From: VYDC01 sp034420495
GTDB lineage: Bacteria > Chloroflexota > Dehalococcoidia > UBA2979
Length of the DNA stretch: 5,633 bases
Assembly: GCA_034420495.1 (NCBI GenBank)
Contig: DAOULG010000129.1
Location: 1-5,633 of the forward strand
Direction of reading: 5' to 3'
The first letter of the stretch is position 1; every line of letters begins with the position of its first letter. Shown piece after piece: positions 1-5,633 of this stretch. Under the pieces are notes generated by a model. It did not search any database. It saw only the letters and a list, made by a program, of their open reading frames with translations, and was not told the DNA's origin. Position numbers and translations under genes: made by a program.

Positions 1-88
1 CCGGACAGTGTGTGAGTCGCGCGGACGCGAAACCCGACGCACGGCGTCCAGGCGGATCCCGCGAGAGACCGGCAGCAGTTGATCGATC

Positions 89-138
89 TGGAGGCCACGC
101 CGGGGATCGAACCCGCGATAAGGGCTTTTTTCAGACCC
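89..138 (-). repeat. Partial copy of the tRNA-Cys 3' half (candidate distal attachment site)
   Basis: Bases 89-124 match 1881-1916, the 3' part of the intact tRNA-Cys, at 35 of 36 positions. The only difference is C at 100 against G at 1892. The match covers CCA, discriminator, 3' acceptor strand, T arm and variable region. It then weakens through the anticodon loop, where this copy has a run of six T's and no GCA anticodon, and resumes with CAGACCC up to 138. No 5' half (D arm, 5' acceptor strand) follows, and the base at 100 breaks the outer T-stem pair, so this is not a working tRNA. Its orientation and its place downstream of the tRNA 3' end are those expected of the far att site left by a tyrosine recombinase. 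A decayed tandem tRNA duplicate is the alternative. Confidence 0.7.
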
Positions 139-221
139 GGAAGCCACCTCCCGTCAGGTCCCGCCCACTACGGTCTCGTCCCAGGAAGTCGCCGATTTGA
201 ACCTCCGCGGGGCCTCGTTCA

Positions 222-305
222 TCACTCCTCACCCCAAGCCGTCACCTCCAGTTTTGCCGCGTTGGGTGCCAATTGGGTGCCAACCGGGATGACCGCACCG
301 GACTG
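222..305 (-). pseudogene. Possible C-terminal scrap of a phage-type integrase
   Basis: A 27-residue open stretch between two stops reads, near its middle, VIPVGTQLAPNAAKLE and ends at a TGA at 222-224. Short tails with a G-T-Q/H-L-[AG] core are common at the extreme C-terminus of actinobacterial phage integrases, and the position about 80 bases inside the candidate att site is where an integrase would end. No catalytic R-H-R-Y motifs can be found upstream in any minus frame, so at most the tail survives. Chance resemblance is quite possible. The segment includes a tandem 11-base repeat. Confidence 0.2.
262..283. repeat. Tandem 11-base repeat TTGGGTGCCAA x2
   Basis: TTGGGTGCCAA occurs twice with no spacer (262-272 and 273-283). 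Each unit also has TTGG/CCAA inverted ends, so the whole block is nearly self-complementary. It could be a protein-binding site of the element, such as a recombinase arm site, or simply the repeated GTQ/APN coding stretch of an integrase tail. Nothing in the sequence decides between these. Confidence 0.5.
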
Positions 306-884
306 TCACTGAGACGTTGCTGGGGCTCATCGACGACTATTGCGCTTCCGGCGTGGCCGTGCGGGGGCGGCTGCCTGAAGGCGACCTCGCCCACGACCTC
401 GGCGCCCCAGCCCGTGATGGAGACGGCGGAGGCTCGGTCTCCCTCCCGCCAGCGTCGGAGAACTGCTGCTTCCGCATGCTCCGAGGGGCGGAATGGCACG
501 CTCAACCCGTGGGGTGGCAATGGCCGCCCGAGGCTCCCGCCGCGCCGCGCAACGCGACGCTCCCGTCCACGAGCCTCCGGGCACTCTTGGGGTCGCACTG
601 TCTCGCAGCTCCACGAACCCCACTTTGGGCTGTGCCAGCGATGTGGGACGGAGCGCTCGCCGCACGCGAGCGGGGCCGCCCACTCGATGAAGTCACGGAC
701 GTCAATGTCGTTGAGGCACTCAGTGCGTTGCATCGTGAGCAGCGCACGCCGCTGACGGAGACCGCCGCCGCGAAGCCCGTCCGGCACCGACTAGCGGATG
801 CTGGCTGGACGGAAGCTGGACCGGAATTCAGGTCATGCGCGGCGGGCGGACCTCGGCCCTGTCGCCGCGGTCATCTCGGCCGAC
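306..884. other. 579 bases with no recognisable gene; possible decayed coding DNA
   Basis: No protein family is recognised here in any frame. The plus frame beginning at the TTG at 317 has a coding-like base pattern at first: in its first 30 codons I count G/C at 25, 14 and 26 of 30 for codon positions one, two and three, and this fades in the next 30 codons. The same pattern would arise from the exactly antiparallel minus frame, which stays open from 787 to 242, so the strand cannot be decided. Neither frame has a convincing start: the plus frame offers only TTG, and the minus frame has GTG at 787 without a visible Shine-Dalgarno. The plus frame also runs on antisense to the PIN toxin gene. 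The best reading is eroded accessory coding DNA of unknown function. Confidence 0.3.
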
Positions 885-1287
885 TCAGCCGCGCGCCGAT
901 CGGAGAACGGAGATGCCATCGCTCGGGAAGCGCTCGTCGAGGGAGTAGACAGCGGCTCCTGCTTCGGAGCGAGCGGCTGCCCAGAGCAACGCATCGGCGA
1001 ACGAGACGCGGCCCGACGGGCGGCACATCAGCAGAGCTTCGAGCACGAGGTCTTTCTCGATCTTGAACGTGTCGATGTTCGCCTTGCGGAGAAGCGCGAT
1101 CAGGTGATCGATCACGGTCTCCCACGTCGTAGACGGATGTCAGGACGTAGGCGGTCTCGACGAGTACCACATCGGTGACGAGCAGCTCGTCCTCGCGATC
1201 GATCACGCGAGCCGCAACCTCCGCAAGCTCAGACGGATCTCCGGTGAGGTACCGGACCACCATCGACGTATCGAGCAGATCGCTCAC
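885..1287 (-). pseudogene. vapC: VapC-like PIN-domain toxin, frameshifted
   Basis: PIN-domain toxins are small Mg-dependent ribonucleases that cut RNA and are held inactive by a partner antitoxin. The gene starts at GTG 1287, overlapping the antitoxin stop by four bases (GTGA). The N-terminal part reads SDLLDTSMVVRYLTGDP, with the first PIN aspartate at residue 6 and the conserved glutamate in LVETAYVL at residue 44. After SVYDV (about 1125) the frame is lost. The rest continues in another frame from about 1121 to the TGA at 885, with VIDHLIALLRKANID, then VSFADALLWAAA and VYSLDERFPSD, which carry the other two acidic positions. Removing one base, or adding two, near 1120-1124 restores a protein of about 133 residues, normal for the family. 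All four acidic positions survive, so this is either a recent mutation or a one-base assembly error. As written, the toxin is truncated. Confidence 0.8.
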
Positions 1288-1559
1288 CGGCTGCGAGGCG
1301 CTGTTCGCTCGCGCGTGTCAGTTGCCGCATGCCATCCCTGCTCACGAGCCCGATCCCAGTCGTCAGCCGGCACCGACGTCTTGATGTGAGGCGCGAGGCT
1401 GCCTTTGAGCGATTCCCGATGCTCTGGAGGCAGGAAGTAGATCTCCACGTGATCGTCGACCACGCGCTGCAGCGCCACCCAGCCCGACTCGATGCCGAGA
1501 CGGTCCCGGATCTTCTTCGCGATCACGACCTGGCCTTTCGGTCCTACGACGTTGGCCAT
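1284..1559 (-). CDS. vapB: VapB-like antitoxin with AbrB/MazE (SpoVT-AbrB) fold
   Basis: This is a 91-residue antitoxin expected to bind and neutralise the PIN toxin encoded immediately downstream and to repress its own promoter. Residues 1-45 look like a SpoVT-AbrB swapped-hairpin DNA-binding domain: VVGPKGQVVIAKKIRDRLGI followed by a basic and hydrophobic strand (VALQRVVDDHVEIYFLP). The hydrophilic C-terminal half, with WDRAREQGWHAA at 68-79, is the likely toxin-binding tail. I chose the ATG at 1559 because a strong GGAGGT (1566-1571) sits six bases upstream. An in-frame GTG-type start further out at 1589 would bypass this site. A weak -10-like TATACC lies at 1579-1584, without a clear -35. 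The stop overlaps the toxin start by four bases, indicating translational coupling. The antitoxin appears intact although the toxin is broken. Confidence 0.85.
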   Translation of the reverse strand: MANVVGPKGQVVIAKKIRDRLGIESGWVALQRVVDDHVEIYFLPPEHRESLKGSLAPHIKTSVPADDWDRAREQGWHAATDTRERTAPRSR

Positions 1560-1565
1560 AGTGAT

Positions 1566-1571
1566 ACCTCC
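1566..1571 (-). promoter_or_regulatory. Ribosome binding site of the antitoxin
   Basis: On the minus strand this is GGAGGT, a perfect Shine-Dalgarno core, six bases before the ATG at 1559. It fixes the antitoxin start and excludes the upstream in-frame codon at 1589. Confidence 0.75.
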
Positions 1572-1619
1572 GTCGCTCGGTATAACCATCGACAGGTAAC
1601 GGGCTCACGAGTTCATCAA

Positions 1620-1739
1620 GCGATCTGCCTCGTCTTCGAGAAGGTGAACGTGGGCGGCAAGAAGCTCGATGCATTCGAGCTTGTCACGGCGATTAACGCG
1701 GCCAGCAAGTTCGATCTGCGCGAGGACTGGAATGGCGAC
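1620..1739 (+). pseudogene. Internal fragment of a DUF262 (GmrSD-type) protein
   Basis: About 40 codons read in one plus-strand frame as CLVFEKVNVGGKKLDAFELV followed by an A-A-S-K-F-D-L-R-E-D-W segment. The F-E-K-[VI]-N-x-G-G-x-x-L-x-x-F-E-L pattern is a hallmark of the DUF262 domain, the nucleotide-using half of GmrSD type IV restriction enzymes and related defence proteins. Both ends are missing. Upstream, the similarity stops close to the antitoxin promoter. Downstream, the frame runs into unrelated residues and a stop near 1844. Full family members are several hundred residues long, so this is a relic with no activity expected. The likely C-terminal nuclease part is not found downstream on this strand. 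Confidence 0.6.
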
Positions 1740-1769
1740 GGCATCGCGAACCCACGCTGGATGCGCTCG

Positions 1770-1861
1770 CCACCTGGTTCGACCGCACACGAGCTGCATG
1801 TGCTCGATCTGGTCGGTCCCCCGCGAGCGCGGGCGATGATGTGATCGACTTCGTTTGGCAA
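1770..1861 (-). pseudogene. HNH endonuclease fragment with frame breaks
   Basis: From 1861 the minus strand reads LPNEVDHIIARARGG, the D-H-I-I-x-x-x-x-G-G core of an HNH nuclease. A one-base frame change near the run of G's at 1818-1822 leads into TDQIEHMQLVCG, the expected continuation ending at the first cysteine of a CxxC-type pair (cysteine at 1785-1787). Beyond that point the N-x-x-K-G-x-R tail typical of the family can only be approximated by further small gaps. The piece lies between the tRNA 3' end and the DUF262 scrap and faces the latter. It is probably debris of a separate nuclease gene, or a methylase-linked HNH domain, and is not the missing end of the DUF262 protein, which is on the other strand. 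Confidence 0.5.
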
Positions 1862-1880
1862 GAAATCTTGGGTTTGAATT

Positions 1881-1954
<74 letters not shown>

Positions 1955-2045
1955 CCGGGGCCGTGCTCGCGCTCCGCGACGACGCGCCCGGCCGGGACTG
2001 AGCGTGCGATGCGCGGCGCTCGCCGCGCCCGGCGGGAACAGACTG

Positions 2046-2051
2046 ATCTTA
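2046..2051 (-). promoter_or_regulatory. Possible -10 element for tRNA-Cys
   Basis: On the minus strand, TAAGAT sits in the only A/T-rich patch (GTGATAAGATCAG) of the very G+C-rich 201-base gap between aapP and the tRNA. A start about seven bases on would give a leader of roughly 85 bases. No good -35 is seen. Just upstream (2055-2082) is a G+C-rich inverted repeat with paired CCCGGG ends, which might end the aap transcript but has no U-run after it. Confidence 0.25.
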
Positions 2052-2155
2052 TCACCCGGGGCCTTCCGGGCCGGGACCCGGGACGGGATGCCGGGAGGCG
2101 CGGGCCCGCGGCGCCCATGCGGGGGACCGGCCGCCGCGCGGGCGCGCGGGAGCCC

Positions 2156-2938
<783 letters not shown>

Positions 2939-2944
2939 CATCTG

Positions 2945-2950
2945 CTCCTT
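2945..2950 (-). promoter_or_regulatory. Ribosome binding site of aapP
   Basis: AAGGAG on the minus strand lies in the 20-base gap after aapM. It is the clearest Shine-Dalgarno in the operon and favours the second of two adjacent ATG codons (2938) as the start. Confidence 0.7.
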
Positions 2951-2958
2951 CGTGGCTC

Positions 2959-4227
2959 CTACCGCTCTCCGACGCCGAGCGAGCGCTCGATGCGCTGCGA
3001 AACGCGCGACATAACGAATGAAACTATCCAGAACATGACCGCCGCGAAGACGTAGACCTCGATCCGGTTGGTGATGAACTCGCCCTGCGCGATGGCTGAC
3101 CGGGAGCTCCCGATGAGCTCGCGGAGCGGCAGGATGATCGAGATGAGGGCGGTGTCCTTCCACAGGGAGATCGCCTGCCCGACGATGGGCGGGATCGAGA
3201 TGCGCAGGGCCTGCGGGAGGATGATGAGCTGCAACGTCCGCCAGTAGGGCAGACCGACGGCGTGCCCCGCCTCGTACTGGCCGCGGGGCAGCGCCTGCAG
3301 CCCGCCGCGTATGTACTCGGCCATGTAGGCGCCGGTGAAGACGGCGAGCACGACCATCGTGCGGACGATCAGGTCGCCGCCCATGATGTCGCCGAGGATG
3401 AAGAGCGCCACGAAGAGCCAGCCGATCAGCGGCGCCCCCCGGACGGTCTCGATGTAGAAGGTGCACGTCCACGAGATCGCCCGCAGCTTCGAGGCGCGCC
3501 CGACGGCGAGTGGGATCCCCACGAAGATCCCCCCGACGATGCCGGCGGGGGCGAGCAGCAGGTTCAGCAGGTAGCCAGAGAGTTCGTCCGAGTCGGCCCC
3601 GCCGCCGGCCATGAGCACCAGGAAGACGATCGGAACCGAGAGCACGAGGACGGCGCTCAGCACCCTCACCGCGAGCGTGCGCGCGGGGCCGTGCTCCCTG
3701 GGGACCAGCCGGCACACGCCGTATGCGGCCACGAGCAGCGCCACGGCGCCAGCGAACCACAGCGTCGACCAGAGCGCCGCGCCTCCGTGCGCCAGCATGA
3801 AGACCCCGAAGGCGGCTGCGGGGACCATGAAGAGCACGTCGCGCCGCCCGAGGCTCGACCACATCCCGTAGCTGGCGCCGACCAGCAGGAAGACGAAGCC
3901 GAGGCCGACCCAGAGCCGCCACTCCTGGTCGTGCGGGAAGCCCCCGGCGAAGAGCAGCCAGCGGTTGTCGGTGACGACGCGCCAGTTTGCGTAGGAGAAC
4001 GTGAACCAGGCGACGATGGCGAGCAGCGACGCCAGTGCCACGAAGGTCACGATCGTGAGGAGCACGCCCGCCGGAGACGGGATGAGGTTCTGCCGGACCC
4101 ACTCGCGGGCGCGCACCGAGCGGGGGCGGGCCGCCCGCTGCCGGTACGGCGGGAGAACGACGCGTCTCGCGCGCGGCGGCGCCATCGCCCCCGGCGCGGG
4201 GTCCGGAACCGGCATCTCGTTCGTCAT
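2959..4227 (-). CDS. aapM: Amino-acid ABC transporter permease, AapM type
   Basis: This 422-residue inner-membrane permease is expected to pair with AapQ to form the channel. The N-terminal 50 residues are hydrophilic, proline- and arginine-rich and cytoplasmic. About five hydrophobic helices follow in 52-210 (for example 52-75, 106-120, 131-147, 155-172, 188-207). The conserved BPD_transp_1 core fills roughly 216-415. The EAA loop that docks on AapP is clear at 319-342 (EAGHAVGLPYWR then LIILPQALR), and SLWKDTALISII at 354-365 is typical of the His/Glu/Gln permease class. The long helical section before the core is what separates AapM/BztC from short permeases such as GlnP. The ATG at 4227 lies nine bases after the aapQ stop with only a poor Shine-Dalgarno (AGGCGGG), so coupling to aapQ translation is likely. 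Substrate choice cannot be read from the permease. Confidence 0.92.
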   Translation of the reverse strand: MTNEMPVPDPAPGAMAPPRARRVVLPPYRQRAARPRSVRAREWVRQNLIPSPAGVLLTIVTFVALASLLAIVAWFTFSYANWRVVTDNRWLLFAGGFPHDQEWRLWVGLGFVFLLVGASYGMWSSLGRRDVLFMVPAAAFGVFMLAHGGAALWSTLWFAGAVALLVAAYGVCRLVPREHGPARTLAVRVLSAVLVLSVPIVFLVLMAGGGADSDELSGYLLNLLLAPAGIVGGIFVGIPLAVGRASKLRAISWTCTFYIETVRGAPLIGWLFVALFILGDIMGGDLIVRTMVVLAVFTGAYMAEYIRGGLQALPRGQYEAGHAVGLPYWRTLQLIILPQALRISIPPIVGQAISLWKDTALISIILPLRELIGSSRSAIAQGEFITNRIEVYVFAAVMFWIVSFVMSRVSQRIERSLGVGER

Positions 4228-4236
4228 CGCGCCCGC

Positions 4237-5448
4237 CTAGACCTGATGCAGAGTGACGCGTGCGTTCAGGATGTTCATCAGCGCCGAGATGATCAGCGAG
4301 AGGATCATGTAGGTCACGATGATCATGGAGAAGACCTCGACGGCGTGCCCGATCTTGTTCGAGATGATGCTCGCCACGAAGAAGAGGTCGAAGTACGAGA
4401 CGCCCAGGGCGATGCTCGAGTTCTTGTTCGCGCTCAGGTACTGGTTCGTGACCGAGGGGATCATCTGCCGCAGCGCCTGCGGGAGGATGACGAGCGTGAG
4501 CCGCTGGTACCCGCTGAGCCCGACCGCCTTCGCCGCCTCCGTCTGCCCGGTGGGCAGGGCCTGGATGCTGGCGCGCACGATCTCCGCGATGTAGGAGCCG
4601 GTGTAGACGGTGAGCGCGAGTGCCAGCGCGGCGAACTCGGGGAAGACCGACATCCCGTTCGCATACGTCGTCCCGTCGACGAACGGGCGGTCGATTCCGA
4701 CCGGCATCCCCAGCAGCAGGTAGCTCCCGGCGGCGATCGAGCCGAAGGTCACCAGCGCGACGCGGTTCGGGTACCGGAAGTCACCCGTCTCGCGCTCCTG
4801 GTGCTGGCGGATGTTGCGTAGCCTCAGCGCCACGGCTGCCCCCACCGTGATCGCGACGACCCACGCGAGCGCGATCCACGCCGGCCCTCCCCAGAGTCCC
4901 ACCCGCGTGTCGGGCCACGGGATCGCGACGCCCCGGTTGGAGAGCAGGAACGAGTCGCCGACGTTGACGACCTGGTCGATGCCCGGGAGGCCGAAGAGCA
5001 GGATCGCGTACCAGATCACGGCCTGAACGTAGAGGGGCGTGTTCCGGAACGTCTCGACGAAGAGCATCGCCGACTTCGACACCAGCCAGTTCTGCGAGAG
5101 CCGCGCCACGCCGACCACGACGCCCAGCACCGTCGCCAGTGCGATCGCGACGGCGACGACCCGTATCGTCGACCACACGCCCACCAGGTACATCGTGAGG
5201 CGGGAGCTCGTCGTCCCGTCGAAGTCGACCAGCCACTGGTTGCCGATATCGAACGCCGCGGGCTGCGGCAGGAAGCCGAACCCGTACTCGCGGTTCCCGA
5301 GTGCGGCGACGACGTAGGCGACGGCCAGCGCCGTGAGCGCCACGTAGACGAGCTCGACGAACCACCTGCGGGCCCGGCGCTGGTAGAGAAGCGGGACCCG
5401 CGCCGAGGCCGGCTGCGGGCCGGGTGCCCTCATCGCCTGCTGGGCCAT
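4237..5448 (-). CDS. aapQ: Amino-acid ABC transporter permease, AapQ type
   Basis: This 403-residue inner-membrane permease is the partner of AapM in a general or polar L-amino acid importer. After a basic 30-residue cytoplasmic lead, a first helix lies at about 31-50 and the BPD_transp_1 core begins near 86. Family signatures include VETFRNTPLYVQ at 131-142, the EAA loop at 304-327 (EAAKAVGLSGYQR then VILPQALR) and NKNSSIALGVSYFDL at 342-356. Between helices ending near 152 and resuming near 270, an insert of about 117 residues contains two extra helices (about 188-208 and 232-250), as in the AapQ/BztB/YhdX group and unlike short GlnP-type permeases. The ATG at 5448 has AAGGG (5456-5460) seven bases upstream; a second in-frame ATG is at 5433. 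The gene follows aapJ after a 141-base gap with a strong hairpin. Confidence 0.92.
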   Translation of the reverse strand: MAQQAMRAPGPQPASARVPLLYQRRARRWFVELVYVALTALAVAYVVAALGNREYGFGFLPQPAAFDIGNQWLVDFDGTTSSRLTMYLVGVWSTIRVVAVAIALATVLGVVVGVARLSQNWLVSKSAMLFVETFRNTPLYVQAVIWYAILLFGLPGIDQVVNVGDSFLLSNRGVAIPWPDTRVGLWGGPAWIALAWVVAITVGAAVALRLRNIRQHQERETGDFRYPNRVALVTFGSIAAGSYLLLGMPVGIDRPFVDGTTYANGMSVFPEFAALALALTVYTGSYIAEIVRASIQALPTGQTEAAKAVGLSGYQRLTLVILPQALRQMIPSVTNQYLSANKNSSIALGVSYFDLFFVASIISNKIGHAVEVFSMIIVTYMILSLIISALMNILNARVTLHQV

Positions 5449-5520
5449 CTGGCCGCCCTTCGCACCCCGCCGGGCCTGCGCGTCCGGGGGATGATAGCGG
5501 TAACGGAGCCGGATAAGCGA

Positions 5521-5550
5521 AGGGGGGAGCGCCCGCGGGCGCTCCCCCCT
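5521..5550 (-). terminator. Intercistronic hairpin between aapJ and aapQ
   Basis: The 30 bases form a perfect palindrome: the left arm AGGGGGGAGCGCCCG is the exact reverse complement of the right arm. As minus-strand RNA it would fold into a very stable stem with a tight loop, starting 39 bases after the aapJ stop. It is followed by UUCGCUUAUCC, not a solid U-run, so full termination is doubtful. Partial termination or protection of the aapJ message from 3' decay is more likely, which would raise binding protein over permease. Regulation by this hairpin is inferred; the palindrome is seen. Confidence 0.7.
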
Positions 5551-5589
5551 CGTATCGGTCGGTGCGCAGGCACCGTGCCCGGCGTGCCC

Positions 5590-5633
5590 CTAGCGGTAGG
5601 GCATCGCGTACAGGATGCCGCCGCTGCCCGGCG
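5590..5633 (-). CDS. aapJ: Amino-acid ABC transporter substrate-binding protein, C-terminal end (partial)
   Basis: Only the last 13 codons and the TAG (5590-5592) are in the window; the gene continues past 5633. The visible end is PGSGGILYAMPYR. A G-G-[IL]-[LM]-Y-A-x-P-x-R ending is characteristic of AapJ/YhdW periplasmic or lipid-anchored amino-acid binding proteins. Position directly upstream of aapQ-aapM-aapP, on the same strand and before a strong hairpin, agrees. The signal peptide and ligand pocket lie outside the window, so substrate range cannot be judged. Confidence 0.8.
   Translation of the reverse strand, partial: PGSGGILYAMPYR

Noticed and set aside
186..210. A second T-arm-like motif (GAGGTTCAAATC on the minus strand) suggesting another tRNA remnant.
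   Set aside because: The flanking bases do not form a T stem and no acceptor or anticodon arm can be drawn.
153..222. A 22-codon minus-strand frame starting at an ATG that overlaps the TGA at 222-224, after a GAGGAG.
   Set aside because: It is too short, has no recognisable motif and lies between the integrase-like tail and the att copy. The Shine-Dalgarno match is likely chance.
79..312. Small plus-strand open frame starting in the tRNA-like repeat.
   Set aside because: The E-A-T-P-G-I-E-P-A peptide is the known false translation of a tRNA T arm and does not represent a protein.
3262..4821. A 519-codon plus-strand open frame opposite aapM and aapQ.
   Set aside because: It is antisense to two clear permeases. 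Its E/D/H/R-rich translation is the usual mirror of hydrophobic high-G+C genes.

Overview
The window is about two-thirds G+C and holds two unrelated blocks. The right block (about 2156-5633, all on the minus strand) is an amino-acid ABC importer operon in the order aapJ-aapQ-aapM-aapP. It has the last 13 codons of the substrate-binding protein, two complete inner-membrane permeases and a complete ATPase. Genes follow each other with gaps of 141, 9 and 20 bases. The first gap carries a perfect 30-base palindrome, which fits the usual need for much more binding protein than permease. Together the genes encode a polar or general L-amino acid uptake system: AapJ captures substrate outside, AapQ/AapM form the channel, and an AapP dimer supplies ATP hydrolysis.

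The left block (about 89-1928) looks like the worn remains of a small integrated element next to a tRNA gene. An intact minus-strand tRNA-Cys(GCA) lies at 1881-1954. A copy of its 3' half lies 1792 bases away at 89-138, on the downstream side of the tRNA. That is where the far end of an element integrated into a tRNA 3' end would lie. Between the copies are a vapBC-like toxin-antitoxin pair whose toxin is frameshifted, a 40-codon scrap of a DUF262/GmrSD-type restriction protein on the plus strand, a scrap of an HNH nuclease on the minus strand with frame breaks, a possible last trace of an integrase, and about 580 bases with no recognisable gene. I read this as debris of a defence-type island. 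It is not an intact new system.

The organism is a high-G+C bacterium. The aapJQMP layout, the AbrB/PIN pair and the codon use would fit Actinomycetota, Chloroflexota or Pseudomonadota, and nothing here decides among them. Bases 1-88 and 139-221 show nothing I can support. I saw no CRISPR array, rRNA, complete transposase or origin.
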